NCBI GenBank assembly: GCA_946612625.1
Contig: CAMOEW010000002.1
Location: 52,221 to 116,220, forward strand
Direction: 5' to 3'
Length of the DNA stretch: 64,000 bases
DNA from: an uncultured Prevotella sp.
Lineage (GTDB): Bacteria; Bacteroidota; Bacteroidia; Bacteroidales; Bacteroidaceae
Shown here: piece by piece, positions 32,952 through 41,185 of the stretch
Layout: each line of letters begins with the position of its first letter
How positions within the stretch are numbered: the first letter of the stretch is position 1
Position numbers and translations under genes: made by a program
The notes under the pieces: model-generated
Database searches by the model: none
The model's input: the letters and a program-made list of their open reading frames with translations, nothing else
What the model was told of the DNA's origin: nothing

Positions 32952-35867
32952 TTATTTGCCGTCTATGAAATTTAGTATTCCGCGCATTATTGACGAGCGC
33001 TTATGGGAATCCTTTATGCACTCGAACGGAAAGCCCATTGTAAAGGCACGATAGTCTGACCCTTGGTAGGCAACGCCGGCACTTGTTCCATCGGCATACA
33101 GCATGGCTACGAAAGCAGAGCCTTCTGGACTCATAACATTAGGTTTGGTAGCTGCATAATGCACTGAGTTGAGATCGTGATAAAATTCTATCGACGTCCC
33201 AAGGCCGTTGACATTGTTGCCGCTGCCCATATATATACCGCCATAGCGGCATTTCAACACCTGGCTGAGAAAAATGGCATCTTTTGCATCGGTCATGTCT
33301 TGTCCGATGTATGAGCCACTGGCGATGATGCTGCCGCCATGCTTTACAAATCGCATGATTTCCGACTGCATGCGTGCAGTAAAGGTCTTGTAGTTTCCAA
33401 GCGAATAGCCGTCGTTGCGTTCAAGTCCGAGAACCACATCCACTATCTGGTCTTTGTCGAGAGTAGTGTAACCATTTTCGATGGCATGGCTGGAACAGCT
33501 TACGATACTGTAGCGTCCGGCCGACATTATAGCACGGGCGTGAGTAGTGACATAATTGAAATCGTTGCCGGCAATGATACGCCCTGTAAACTCGTCGCCG
33601 CACCAGCCAAGACAGCCGTAACCTTCACGCTTTGTTACGCTTCGGTCGAAGACCAGTTGCTTGCCAGCCCATCCGATGGTCTTGCCGTAAGTAATACCAG
33701 GGTCGGAATCGAAGTCGAAACCCTGTCGGTACGCGTCGTCGTTGACTTGAGGTGATGCCACACGATGGAAACCATTTATTATCAACACCTGTTTCGTGGC
33801 ATTGGGATTGTAGAGGGCACACATCACTTCGGTAGGGAAGCTGCGACCACCCTTGTTGACGGCAGCTACACGGAAACTGTATAGTCGGTCGGGCTCAAGT
33901 TTTATCTTGCAACCGATAGCACCTTTTATATATACTCCATTGTCAAAGTCGCTGTCGTCAACAGCCATATAGACAATATAGCCGGAAGGCTTGGCGCTGC
34001 TTTCGTATGGGTCGTTGACCGCATCCCAGTTCAAAAACGCCTCGCCGTTGTCGTTTAGCCTGATACGAAAATTGTCGGGAGTAAGCGGTTGGACTACGGG
34101 AGTCTCACCGTGACGGTTGGCAACATATCTCAGAATCGTCTTATAGATGCTTCGGGCAAGAGTGAACTTGAAGTTCGGATCCTGTCCCATCTTCATGTCG
34201 GTGAAATTCTGGTGCGACATGGTCTCGATGATAGCTGAAGTAACGTGTGGAAGGCGCGTCTCTGAGTAGTTCTTGTCCCACAGTTCACGGCGCGTCCATC
34301 TCCCATACTTGTGATTAATATCTGCGACGGTGTTGTCGAGAAGCATTTGGGCAAAAGTCTTGGATGCAGAGCGTGACTCACCATTGGCAAGCGTGCCAAA
34401 CTGGCTCTCGTCGGTCGTGCAAATAGTGAGGGTTCCGAACACGTCGTCAGGATTTTTATTGCCATAGAAAGCGTCGCTATGTACAGCAAGGGTAAGTTCG
34501 AAAGGCACTTTCAGCCCGAAGTCGTTGGGCTGATACTTGGAACCGCCGCCAAGGGTATTGGTCATTAACGAGCGTACATTTATATCGTCACCATAATCGT
34601 CAGCACCGTTCTTGGTGCTGTAGATGTTGTATGGCATACCCGCCCACTGGGCATAATAGCGGGCTCCCTCAAGACAGCGAGGCAAGCCGCTCACATCGCC
34701 TCCGCGCTCGATGTTGCCCATGCCTCCGCCAAATCTTACGGCATCGGCAGTGACAATACCATTACGCTCGCTCAAGTTGCTAAGCTCAACACGGTTGTAT
34801 TCGCTGTGTCCCTTGTCGAAACTGAATGTACCAAGATATACCCATGTGCCCCCACCTATACGCTGATTGACTGAAAACTCTGTCTTACATCCCTTATGCC
34901 ACACGGTATATCGAGCATCAGGCACACTTTGAACGACTGTCTGATAGCTAACATATACTGCATATTCGCCATCGTCGGGAATGGTGGGAGTCCATGATAT
35001 TGAGCTGAGGTTCTTCTCCTTGCCAGTTGATTCGACCATGCGGGCAGTGCCGTTGGTGAAAGGATTGAGGTCGTTCTTAATGTTTCCACTTTTCCAACCA
35101 AAGCCAGGCTGTACAGTTGCTCTCCATCGGTGCTTGCCGTTGGTCTCGTGGTAGTTTTTCTTACTGCTATGGTCGTTGTCGATTACAACTTCGTTGGTCT
35201 GCCAATCGCGTTCACGTGGAGTGAAGACATTGGCTCCGGCATTCTCGAGCATGGGAATGAGGTAGGGGACTACGATGGTCTGTGTGAACAGGTCTTCACA
35301 CGTTCCAAACATTTTCGGACGCTGCCACTTCCAAGTGTTGTTCTTAACATCGTAGTAGCGGCCGTGGCTTGCCCATAGTGAAATGTTACGCTTCTGAAGA
35401 CCGCCAGATGGCTGTGTAGGCAATGAACGATTAGTAACCCACGGAATATCCTCATCGTCGCTCCAAGAAGAATAGAACTTCGAGTCTTCAGAGAGATGAA
35501 TGTCTGATTTTGTGCCTAACGCCGCACCGCCGGAATAAATTGTGATAGTATAGGTGCGGTAAGGCTTAGGAAGGCTATTGGCAAGTTTGCCGTATAGCTC
35601 GCTGACTTGAGATGATGACAGATTCTGTTTCAACAGAATATCATCGACAGTGATGTTCAGTCTCTGTTTGCCATCATCTATCTCATAGCCCTGAAATTTA
35701 GCATAACTATATGGACGCGAGCTGTTTAGCTTGTACTTATTAAAAAATTTCTCAATTTTTCTGACCATCTTCCTCTCCTGCTTTGGACTTTGAGCATCTG
35801 CAGTTAGGGGAAAAAACATAAGAACTATTATTACAATGCTGTATATTCCTGTGGATGACGGTTTCAT
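32952..35867 (-). CDS. Exported Amidase_3-like protein with golvesin-type insert and FnIII
   Basis: A 971-aa protein with signal peptide ending 'TADAQ'. Motifs of zinc N-acetylmuramoyl-L-alanine amidases appear in order: 'SLWASHGRYYD' (His), 'FGTCEDLF' (Glu), 'LENAGANVFTPRERD', 'LTLAVHSDAFYGN' (His) and 'SAIIETMSHQNFTD' (Glu). Between the second pair lies a golvesin C-terminal-like beta-sandwich ('GEYAVYVSYQ', 'ADAVRFGGGMG'), followed after the amidase core by an FnIII-like module ('GEAFLNWDAV', 'YIVYMAVDDS') and a C-terminal alpha/beta domain resembling a glutamine-amidotransferase-like fold ('HGGSIIASGSYIGQD'). Similar Bacteroides proteins are often labelled xanthan lyase, but nothing here supports that activity. 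Peptidoglycan cleavage is more likely. It overlaps the acyltransferase gene by one base. Confidence 0.8.
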   Translation of the reverse strand: MKPSSTGIYSIVIIVLMFFPLTADAQSPKQERKMVRKIEKFFNKYKLNSSRPYSYAKFQGYEIDDGKQRLNITVDDILLKQNLSSSQVSELYGKLANSLPKPYRTYTITIYSGGAALGTKSDIHLSEDSKFYSSWSDDEDIPWVTNRSLPTQPSGGLQKRNISLWASHGRYYDVKNNTWKWQRPKMFGTCEDLFTQTIVVPYLIPMLENAGANVFTPRERDWQTNEVVIDNDHSSKKNYHETNGKHRWRATVQPGFGWKSGNIKNDLNPFTNGTARMVESTGKEKNLSSISWTPTIPDDGEYAVYVSYQTVVQSVPDARYTVWHKGCKTEFSVNQRIGGGTWVYLGTFSFDKGHSEYNRVELSNLSERNGIVTADAVRFGGGMGNIERGGDVSGLPRCLEGARYYAQWAGMPYNIYSTKNGADDYGDDINVRSLMTNTLGGGSKYQPNDFGLKVPFELTLAVHSDAFYGNKNPDDVFGTLTICTTDESQFGTLANGESRSASKTFAQMLLDNTVADINHKYGRWTRRELWDKNYSETRLPHVTSAIIETMSHQNFTDMKMGQDPNFKFTLARSIYKTILRYVANRHGETPVVQPLTPDNFRIRLNDNGEAFLNWDAVNDPYESSAKPSGYIVYMAVDDSDFDNGVYIKGAIGCKIKLEPDRLYSFRVAAVNKGGRSFPTEVMCALYNPNATKQVLIINGFHRVASPQVNDDAYRQGFDFDSDPGITYGKTIGWAGKQLVFDRSVTKREGYGCLGWCGDEFTGRIIAGNDFNYVTTHARAIMSAGRYSIVSCSSHAIENGYTTLDKDQIVDVVLGLERNDGYSLGNYKTFTARMQSEIMRFVKHGGSIIASGSYIGQDMTDAKDAIFLSQVLKCRYGGIYMGSGNNVNGLGTSIEFYHDLNSVHYAATKPNVMSPEGSAFVAMLYADGTSAGVAYQGSDYRAFTMGFPFECIKDSHKRSSIMRGILNFIDGK

Positions 35868-36421
35868 TAGATTTCTCCTGTTATGAAATTTTCAGGGATT
35901 TTACCCTTAAAGTCTTTATAATATTGTTTAATTTCTTTCATCTGTAAATCCAGGTCACCGTCAGGTATGATGGTCTTTGTACACACTATCTCTTTCTTCT
36001 CGTAGTCAACACCGTAGAGAAGAATTGGAATCCCAGCTTTCTGGGCAATGAAATAGAAACCTTTTTTCCAGTCGGCATTAGGAGAGCGTGTGCCCTCGGG
36101 AGTGATGCAGAGCATAAACATATTGCTATGCCGGGCTACATCGGCCATGCTGTCGGTCATGCTACAGTGCTTACTGCGATAGACAGGGATGCCACCCATC
36201 TTTCTGAATATCGGACCCAATGGCCAGAAAAACCATTCTTTCTTCATCAGAAAATTTGCGGTCATGCCTTCTGCACGTGAATACAAACTACCAATAATGA
36301 AATCCCAGTTGCTAGTGTGTGGAGCAAGACAAATAATGCATTTGTCGGGAATGGCCTCAGTAACTTTCTTAGTCCATCCCCAGTGTTTGTATAAGAGCCA
36401 ACTGCAAAAGTTGTTCAGCAT
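35867..36421 (-). CDS. 1-acyl-sn-glycerol-3-phosphate acyltransferase-like protein
   Basis: A 184-aa protein of the PlsC superfamily. The catalytic HX4D motif is 'APHTSNWDF', followed by 'FLMKKEWFFWPLGPIFRKMG' and the substrate motif 'GGIPVYRSKH', then 'CITPEGTRSPNADWKKG', the EGTRS motif for glycerol phosphate. This short version is common in Bacteroidetes and may acylate lysophospholipids or other lipids rather than act as the main PlsC. Second gene of the operon, 5 bases after the 88-aa gene. Confidence 0.9.
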   Translation of the reverse strand: MLNNFCSWLLYKHWGWTKKVTEAIPDKCIICLAPHTSNWDFIIGSLYSRAEGMTANFLMKKEWFFWPLGPIFRKMGGIPVYRSKHCSMTDSMADVARHSNMFMLCITPEGTRSPNADWKKGFYFIAQKAGIPILLYGVDYEKKEIVCTKTIIPDGDLDLQMKEIKQYYKDFKGKIPENFITGEI

Positions 36422-36426
36422 AAGGA

Positions 36427-36693
36427 TTATCCGTTTATCTGGTCGATTAAGTCGCTTGCGTCTGCATTGAATTTTTCAATGAGATCCTTGAAGTATTCAC
36501 AGGCCTTCATCTTCGGTTCTGGATGACTGACACGACGGATATAGTTGTCTTCAAGTTTAACAACCGCCCGAAGAAGAGCATCGGTGTTGTCAGGATGATG
36601 GTCATTGCCGTATAATGAAACTGCTATGCAATTGGCAAAGAGACTGTCGGCAATGACATGGATGTTTTTTTTAAGTGTTCGCTTGTTTGCCAT
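36427..36693 (-). CDS. 88-aa cytoplasmic protein, first gene of the operon
   Basis: No recognised domain. The sequence is helical with 'KNIHVIADSLFANCIAVSLY' and 'KMKACEYFKDLIEKFNADAS'. No signal peptide or membrane helix. It has a good promoter on the minus strand (36738-36770) and is followed within 5 bases by the acyltransferase gene, so it is real and co-transcribed. Confidence 0.72.
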   Translation of the reverse strand: MANKRTLKKNIHVIADSLFANCIAVSLYGNDHHPDNTDALLRAVVKLEDNYIRRVSHPEPKMKACEYFKDLIEKFNADASDLIDQING

Positions 36694-36737
36694 AATTTAT
36701 TCCTCCTATTTTTTAATGATTTGATTTATTGATATGG

Positions 36738-36770
36738 CAAAGTTACACAATTAATCCGAATTTTAGCAAT
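36738..36770 (-). promoter_or_regulatory. Promoter of the 88-aa gene operon
   Basis: TAACTTTG (36738-36745, minus strand) with an ATTG element (36767-36770) 21 bases upstream. The leader to ATG 36693 would be about 40 nt. Confidence 0.65.
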
Positions 36771-36840
36771 AATCATCTGAAAAAAATATTAAAATTGGGA
36801 AATTACACTGTTATATTTCGTATTTCTTGTCAGAATTGAT

Positions 36841-36848
36841 TAACTTTG
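36841..36848 (+). promoter_or_regulatory. -7 box for pfp
   Basis: TAACTTTG fits the -7 consensus; the -33 element is less clear (TTTCG at 36816-36820, 20 bases upstream). The leader to the ATG at 36896 would be about 42 nt, which supports that start over the track start at 36860. Confidence 0.65.
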
Positions 36849-36895
36849 CAATTTGAAAAGTGTTTTTATTAAAAACTTTAATTATAAAAGACGAA

Positions 36896-38533
36896 ATGGA
36901 AAAAAGTGCATTGCAAATTCAGCGAGCTGCCTATCAGCCAAAATTGCCGAAGGCGCTACAAGGTGCAGTAACCATCAAGGAGGGTGCTGCGACTCAGAGT
37001 GTTGACAACCAAAATGAAATCAAGAAACTATTCCCAAATACGTATGGAATGCCTGTGGTAGAATTCGTTCCGAGTAGTGAAGCAAACAACAGGAAAATGA
37101 ACGTTGGCGTCATTTTAAGCGGTGGTCAGGCTCCAGGCGGGCACAATGTAATAACGGGACTCTTCGATGCAATCAAAAAAATCAATCCAGAGAACCGTCT
37201 GTTCGGATTCATTCTCGGTCCTGGCGGACTGGTTGACCATAACTATATGGAACTGACAAAAGATATCATCGACGAGTATCGCAACACCGGAGGATTTGAC
37301 ATGATAGGCTCAGGACGCACCAAACTGGAGAAGGTGGAGCAGTTTGAGAAGGGTATAGAGATTATACGCCAACTGGACATCAAGGCTATCGTAATAATCG
37401 GTGGCGACGACTCAAATACCAATGCCTGTGTGCTGGCTGAATATTATGCCGCTAAAAACTACGGAGTACAGGTAATCGGGTGCCCGAAGACCATCGACGG
37501 CGATCTAAAGAATGAGCAGATTGAGACTTCATTCGGTTTCGATACAGCATGTAAGACGTATTCAGAACTCATCGGAAATATCGAGCGCGACTGCAACTCG
37601 GCACGCAAGTATTGGCACTTCATTAAAGTTATGGGTCGCTCGGCAAGCCATATCGCATTGGAATGTGCGCTGCAGTGCCAGCCTAATATCTGCCTCGTTA
37701 GCGAAGAGGTAGAGGCCAAAGGCAAGAGTCTGGACGATATTGTTGAATATATTGCAGCGGCTGTAGCAAAGCGTGCAGCCAACGGAGACAGTTTCGGTAC
37801 GGTAATTATACCAGAAGGACTAATTGAGTTCATTCCTGCTATAAAAAAGCTAATTGCACAGCTCAATGACGTGCTTGCAATGCCCGAGGCAAAGGAACTG
37901 GCACGTTCAGAACAGATAGACTTTGCAAAAAGCCACCTCTCGAAAGAGAATCTCGACGTGTTCAACAGCCTGCCAACAAGTGTTGCCAAACAACTGGCTC
38001 TGGACCGCGACCCACACGGAAATGTTCAGGTGTCGCTCATCGAAACCGAAAAGCTGCTTTCTACGATGGTTGCACAGCGCCTGGAAAGAATGAAGAAAGA
38101 GGGCAAGTTCAATGGCAAGTTTGCAGCACAGCACCACTTCTTCGGATATGAGGGACGTTGCGCCGCTCCTTCCAACTACGACGCAGACTATTGCTATGCT
38201 CTCGGAACAAGTGCCGCACAGCTTATTGCCAATGGCAAGACTGGATATATGGCTATCGTGAAGAACACCACGAAACCAGCCGACCAGTGGATTGCAGGCG
38301 GAGTGCCCATCACAATGATGATGAACATGGAGAAGCGCAACGGCGAGATGAAGCCTGTGATCAGAAAGGCTCTCGTAGAACTTGACGGAAAACCGTTCAA
38401 GACATTTGCCGCTAACCGCGACAAGTGGGCTATTGACACATGTTACATCTATCCAGGACCTATCCAGTACTGGGGACCGACGGAAGTATGCGACAAGCCC
38501 ACCATTACACTTGCACTTGAGCAAGATAAGTGA
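36896..38533 (+). CDS. pfp: Pyrophosphate-dependent 6-phosphofructokinase
   Basis: A 545-aa glycolytic enzyme that phosphorylates fructose 6-phosphate with PPi. The family core is visible: 'GVILSGGQAPGGHNVITGL' (PPi-binding GG), 'VIIGGDDSNTNACVLAEYYA' (in which the GGDDS signature of PPi-type enzymes replaces the ATP-type GGDGS), 'GCPKTIDGDL' (catalytic PKTIDxD) and 'MGRSASHIALECALQ'. The length of about 550 aa is that of the long PFP clade used by Bacteroidetes and plants. The chosen ATG gives 'MEKSALQIQRAAYQPKLPKA', the family start. Confidence 0.97.
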   Translation: MEKSALQIQRAAYQPKLPKALQGAVTIKEGAATQSVDNQNEIKKLFPNTYGMPVVEFVPSSEANNRKMNVGVILSGGQAPGGHNVITGLFDAIKKINPENRLFGFILGPGGLVDHNYMELTKDIIDEYRNTGGFDMIGSGRTKLEKVEQFEKGIEIIRQLDIKAIVIIGGDDSNTNACVLAEYYAAKNYGVQVIGCPKTIDGDLKNEQIETSFGFDTACKTYSELIGNIERDCNSARKYWHFIKVMGRSASHIALECALQCQPNICLVSEEVEAKGKSLDDIVEYIAAAVAKRAANGDSFGTVIIPEGLIEFIPAIKKLIAQLNDVLAMPEAKELARSEQIDFAKSHLSKENLDVFNSLPTSVAKQLALDRDPHGNVQVSLIETEKLLSTMVAQRLERMKKEGKFNGKFAAQHHFFGYEGRCAAPSNYDADYCYALGTSAAQLIANGKTGYMAIVKNTTKPADQWIAGGVPITMMMNMEKRNGEMKPVIRKALVELDGKPFKTFAANRDKWAIDTCYIYPGPIQYWGPTEVCDKPTITLALEQDK

Positions 38534-38546
38534 AACGACAGACAAG

Positions 38547-39449
38547 TTGACAACACAACATAACACTCCGAAAAGGAAACTGAAACCAAAACGTCACTAT
38601 TCATCCCCGGTTAAGCATAAAAAACCGGGGATGATAGTACGTATATTGCAAAAACTGCCAGGATGGGCTTGGTGGTTTGGGGGGAGTTGTGTTGTCCTAG
38701 CATATATATGGGCATTCTATTATTTCTTTGTGAGTCCTTTCGGATTCAGATGGAAGGCACTCTACGGCGATGTATCATACCCTGAAGGCTATGAAATACA
38801 AGGCATAGACATTAGTCATTACCAGGGAACTATCGACTGGGATTTACTGAAGAACAACGGAATGATAAACAAATGTCCTGTACGGTTTGTGATGATAAAA
38901 GCTACAGAAGGGGCTACAAGAATAGATCGCTGCTTCGAGCACAATTTCTATCAGGCTCGCGAATATGGATTCATACGCGGAGCATACCACTTCTGGAGCA
39001 CGCGATCGTCGGCAACGGCACAGGCACTACATTATATAAATAAGGTAAAGCTGATCGACGGCGACCTGCCACCAGTACTTGATGTGGAACACAAAGCCAA
39101 AGACATGACCCCTGAAGCATTCAAGGACAGCGTGCTTCGTTGGCTCGACATGGTTGAAAGACATTACAAGGTGAAACCGATAATCTATACCTACTATAAA
39201 TTCAAAATGAAATATCTCAGCGACCAGATTTTCGACCAGTATCCTTATTGGATTGCACACTATTACGTTGACAAGGTGGAATATACTGGAGAATGGAAAT
39301 TCTGGCAGCACACCGATGCTGGTAAACTACCAGGCATCAAAGGATATGTGGATTTCGACATTTACAACGGAAGCTACTACGACCTAAGGAAACTGACAAT
39401 AGGAAGTCATTCGCAGATAGGGGAAGAGGCATATCAAGTGGAACTCTGA
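38547..39449 (+). CDS. Membrane-anchored GH25 lysozyme
   Basis: About 300 aa. The TTG at 38547 ('MTTQHNTPKRKLKPKRHYSS') is taken as start because the upstream frame is inside pfp; ATG 38631 (MIVRILQKL) is an alternative. A basic N-terminus, one TM helix ('WWFGGSCVVLAYIWAFYYFF') and a GH25 domain follow: 'EIQGIDISHYQGTIDWDLLK' (catalytic Asp in IDIS), 'FVMIKATEGATRIDRCFEHN', 'YGFIRGAYHFW' and 'LPPVLDVEHKA' (catalytic Glu). GH25 enzymes hydrolyse the glycan strand of peptidoglycan. The nearby gene at 39814-41172 is a paralogue. Confidence 0.88.
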   Translation: MTTQHNTPKRKLKPKRHYSSPVKHKKPGMIVRILQKLPGWAWWFGGSCVVLAYIWAFYYFFVSPFGFRWKALYGDVSYPEGYEIQGIDISHYQGTIDWDLLKNNGMINKCPVRFVMIKATEGATRIDRCFEHNFYQAREYGFIRGAYHFWSTRSSATAQALHYINKVKLIDGDLPPVLDVEHKAKDMTPEAFKDSVLRWLDMVERHYKVKPIIYTYYKFKMKYLSDQIFDQYPYWIAHYYVDKVEYTGEWKFWQHTDAGKLPGIKGYVDFDIYNGSYYDLRKLTIGSHSQIGEEAYQVEL

Positions 39450-39454
39450 CACTG

Positions 39455-39817
39455 TCAGCCCATCAAAGAAATCAGCTGGCGGATATACGGACGTGACCAG
39501 TCTTTTTCATGATAGCGCTTATTATCGTAGAGAAGAATGTCGAGATCGAGAGGTATGGTATTCATACGACAATTCTGTACACTGCGTCCACAACTGGCTT
39601 CAATGTCTTTAAGTTGTGACTGCAACTCACAGAACGACAAGTGTGTAAAGCCGGAACATATTTGATTAAGAAACCTATCACCATCCATTCCGATAGGTTC
39701 TGTCCAAAGAGCCTCAGAGAAACTGATGCTATCCATAATATGAGCAAGACGGCATCTTGCAATTGCAAGGTTATGCTCATGGCAGTAGTTCGAACCCAAT
39801 GCTATAAGTACATTCAT
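39455..39817 (-). CDS. folK: 2-amino-4-hydroxy-6-hydroxymethyldihydropteridine diphosphokinase (short)
   Basis: A 120-aa folate-pathway kinase (HPPK). Visible are the N-terminal 'MNVLIALGSNY', 'FLNQICSGFT', 'LKDIEASCGRS' (variant of the KxxExxxGR motif) and 'TIPLDLDILLYDN' with the paired Asp that bind Mg. It is shorter than the usual 155-165 aa because the C-terminal region after 'DLDILLYDN' is trimmed; it may still fold, but activity should be checked. Its ATG overlaps the stop of the GH25-MORN gene (ATGA). Confidence 0.88.
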   Translation of the reverse strand: MNVLIALGSNYCHEHNLAIARCRLAHIMDSISFSEALWTEPIGMDGDRFLNQICSGFTHLSFCELQSQLKDIEASCGRSVQNCRMNTIPLDLDILLYDNKRYHEKDWSRPYIRQLISLMG

Positions 39818-41172
39818 TCTGAATAACGGAATTTTCCTATTTTTTTGTCGTATTCATCATGGTAACCGTTGAATACATTGATATCAACTTCACCGTGTAT
39901 TCCAGAAACCCTACCATTGGGTGTTAATTGCCAGAACAGAAGATGAACATCAGGTTTGAATTCTCCATAACGCGCTATCCATACATCATAGTTTTGTTTA
40001 ATATCGGGAGCCTCATCAAGGTATTTCTTCACAAACCGTTGACCAAGATAAAGTATGGGACGGAGGCCTGTCTGCTGCTCAACCATTTCAAGCCATATAC
40101 GAATGCTGCCGAACATACGCTGAACGCCGCCCATCTTCGCTATAGCAGCATCAGTAGGCTCAATGTCGAGAACGGGAGGTAAGTCACCTTTGCGGATGAT
40201 TGTATGGCTAAGGAAAAAACGGGCTTGCGAATAGCCTGTTGACTTGGTTGAATAGAAATGATAGGCACCGGTGAGAAAACCGTTACGCTTGGCATCACGG
40301 TAGTCGGCGGCAAAAAACTTATTGGTAACCGACGTACCTTCTGTGGATTTGATATATACGAATGACACGGGGTAGTCAACTGTACCTGCGTTTTTACCCA
40401 TGTAGTTGATACGAAGTTTGTTCCAGTGGATAGGATATTTCTTACGTCCCTTGCCGTGCTGGTAGCGAGAGATGTCGATACCATAGATACGTTCAGATGT
40501 ATATATCATCCTCTCGCCACGGTATCTGTCTGATTTCCACTCCCCTACACGCATACCGCTTCTGCCAATCTCGAATCCGAAGCCTTCGCGAAGTCCAGCA
40601 TTCCAATGACCCTCGTAGAAGATGCTGTCGTGAGAGAGAAACTGTCCATGACCATTGGGCAGGAAGTACTTGTTAAGCTGTCCTTCGTATGTTCCGACAG
40701 AGTCGATGATGGTGCCGGAAGCAATGGTATCATTATGCCACCGGCCCCTTATACAACGTCCTCCAGGAAGAATGGTTAGCCCCAATCCATTGCGCTTTCC
40801 AAATGCTAAACGTCCGTCTTTAAAAAAAACGCCACAACTATTTCCAACATGTTGGCGGGCAGTGGCTAATTCCACGAATATCGGCTCCCTGAGCGTATCG
40901 GGGGATGGATTGATGCCGTTGATTAGACCTGAATAGTGTGCGACAATGTCATAGCCTTCGTCCTGAACATCATGAACACGCATGAAATATTCAAGTTCAG
41001 ACTGCTGAAGAGCCTTCAGCGTACTGTCGGTCTTTGGCATGAGATGCTTCTCTGCAAACGGACGGTGCCATTCGTAGGACGCGGAACTCTCTGTCGTGCC
41101 GAAGATAACATACATTATTATAACAGTTACAACAATGACAAGCACTGCCACAACCAATATAGTCTTTTTCAA
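39814..41172 (-). CDS. Membrane-anchored GH25 lysozyme with MORN-like repeats
   Basis: A 452-aa protein with one TM helix at residues 5-25. Residues about 110-215 contain MORN-like repeats ('GRLAFGKRNGLGLTILPGGR', 'YEGQLNKYFLPNGHGQFLS', 'YEGHWNAGLREGFGFEIG', 'RVGEWKSDRYRGERM'), thought to form beta-hairpins for binding. The GH25 domain (about 220-450) has 'IYGIDISRYQHG', 'FVYIKSTEGTSVTNKFF', 'LTGAYHFYSTKS' and 'LPPVLDIEPTDA'. The catalytic Asp and Glu are both present. It lies 13 bases after rho and overlaps folK, so the three probably share a transcript. Confidence 0.9.
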   Translation of the reverse strand: MKKTILVVAVLVIVVTVIIMYVIFGTTESSASYEWHRPFAEKHLMPKTDSTLKALQQSELEYFMRVHDVQDEGYDIVAHYSGLINGINPSPDTLREPIFVELATARQHVGNSCGVFFKDGRLAFGKRNGLGLTILPGGRCIRGRWHNDTIASGTIIDSVGTYEGQLNKYFLPNGHGQFLSHDSIFYEGHWNAGLREGFGFEIGRSGMRVGEWKSDRYRGERMIYTSERIYGIDISRYQHGKGRKKYPIHWNKLRINYMGKNAGTVDYPVSFVYIKSTEGTSVTNKFFAADYRDAKRNGFLTGAYHFYSTKSTGYSQARFFLSHTIIRKGDLPPVLDIEPTDAAIAKMGGVQRMFGSIRIWLEMVEQQTGLRPILYLGQRFVKKYLDEAPDIKQNYDVWIARYGEFKPDVHLLFWQLTPNGRVSGIHGEVDINVFNGYHDEYDKKIGKFRYSE

Positions 41173-41185
41173 AGCCTATGTTTGT

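Noticed and set aside
32952-35867. Xanthan lyase annotation
   Set aside because: No polysaccharide lyase 8 motifs are seen; the zinc-amidase residues and golvesin-like insert fit better.
37907-38566. 219-aa ORF antisense to pfp
   Set aside because: Shadow of the phosphofructokinase gene, low-complexity and Cys/Val-rich with no domain.
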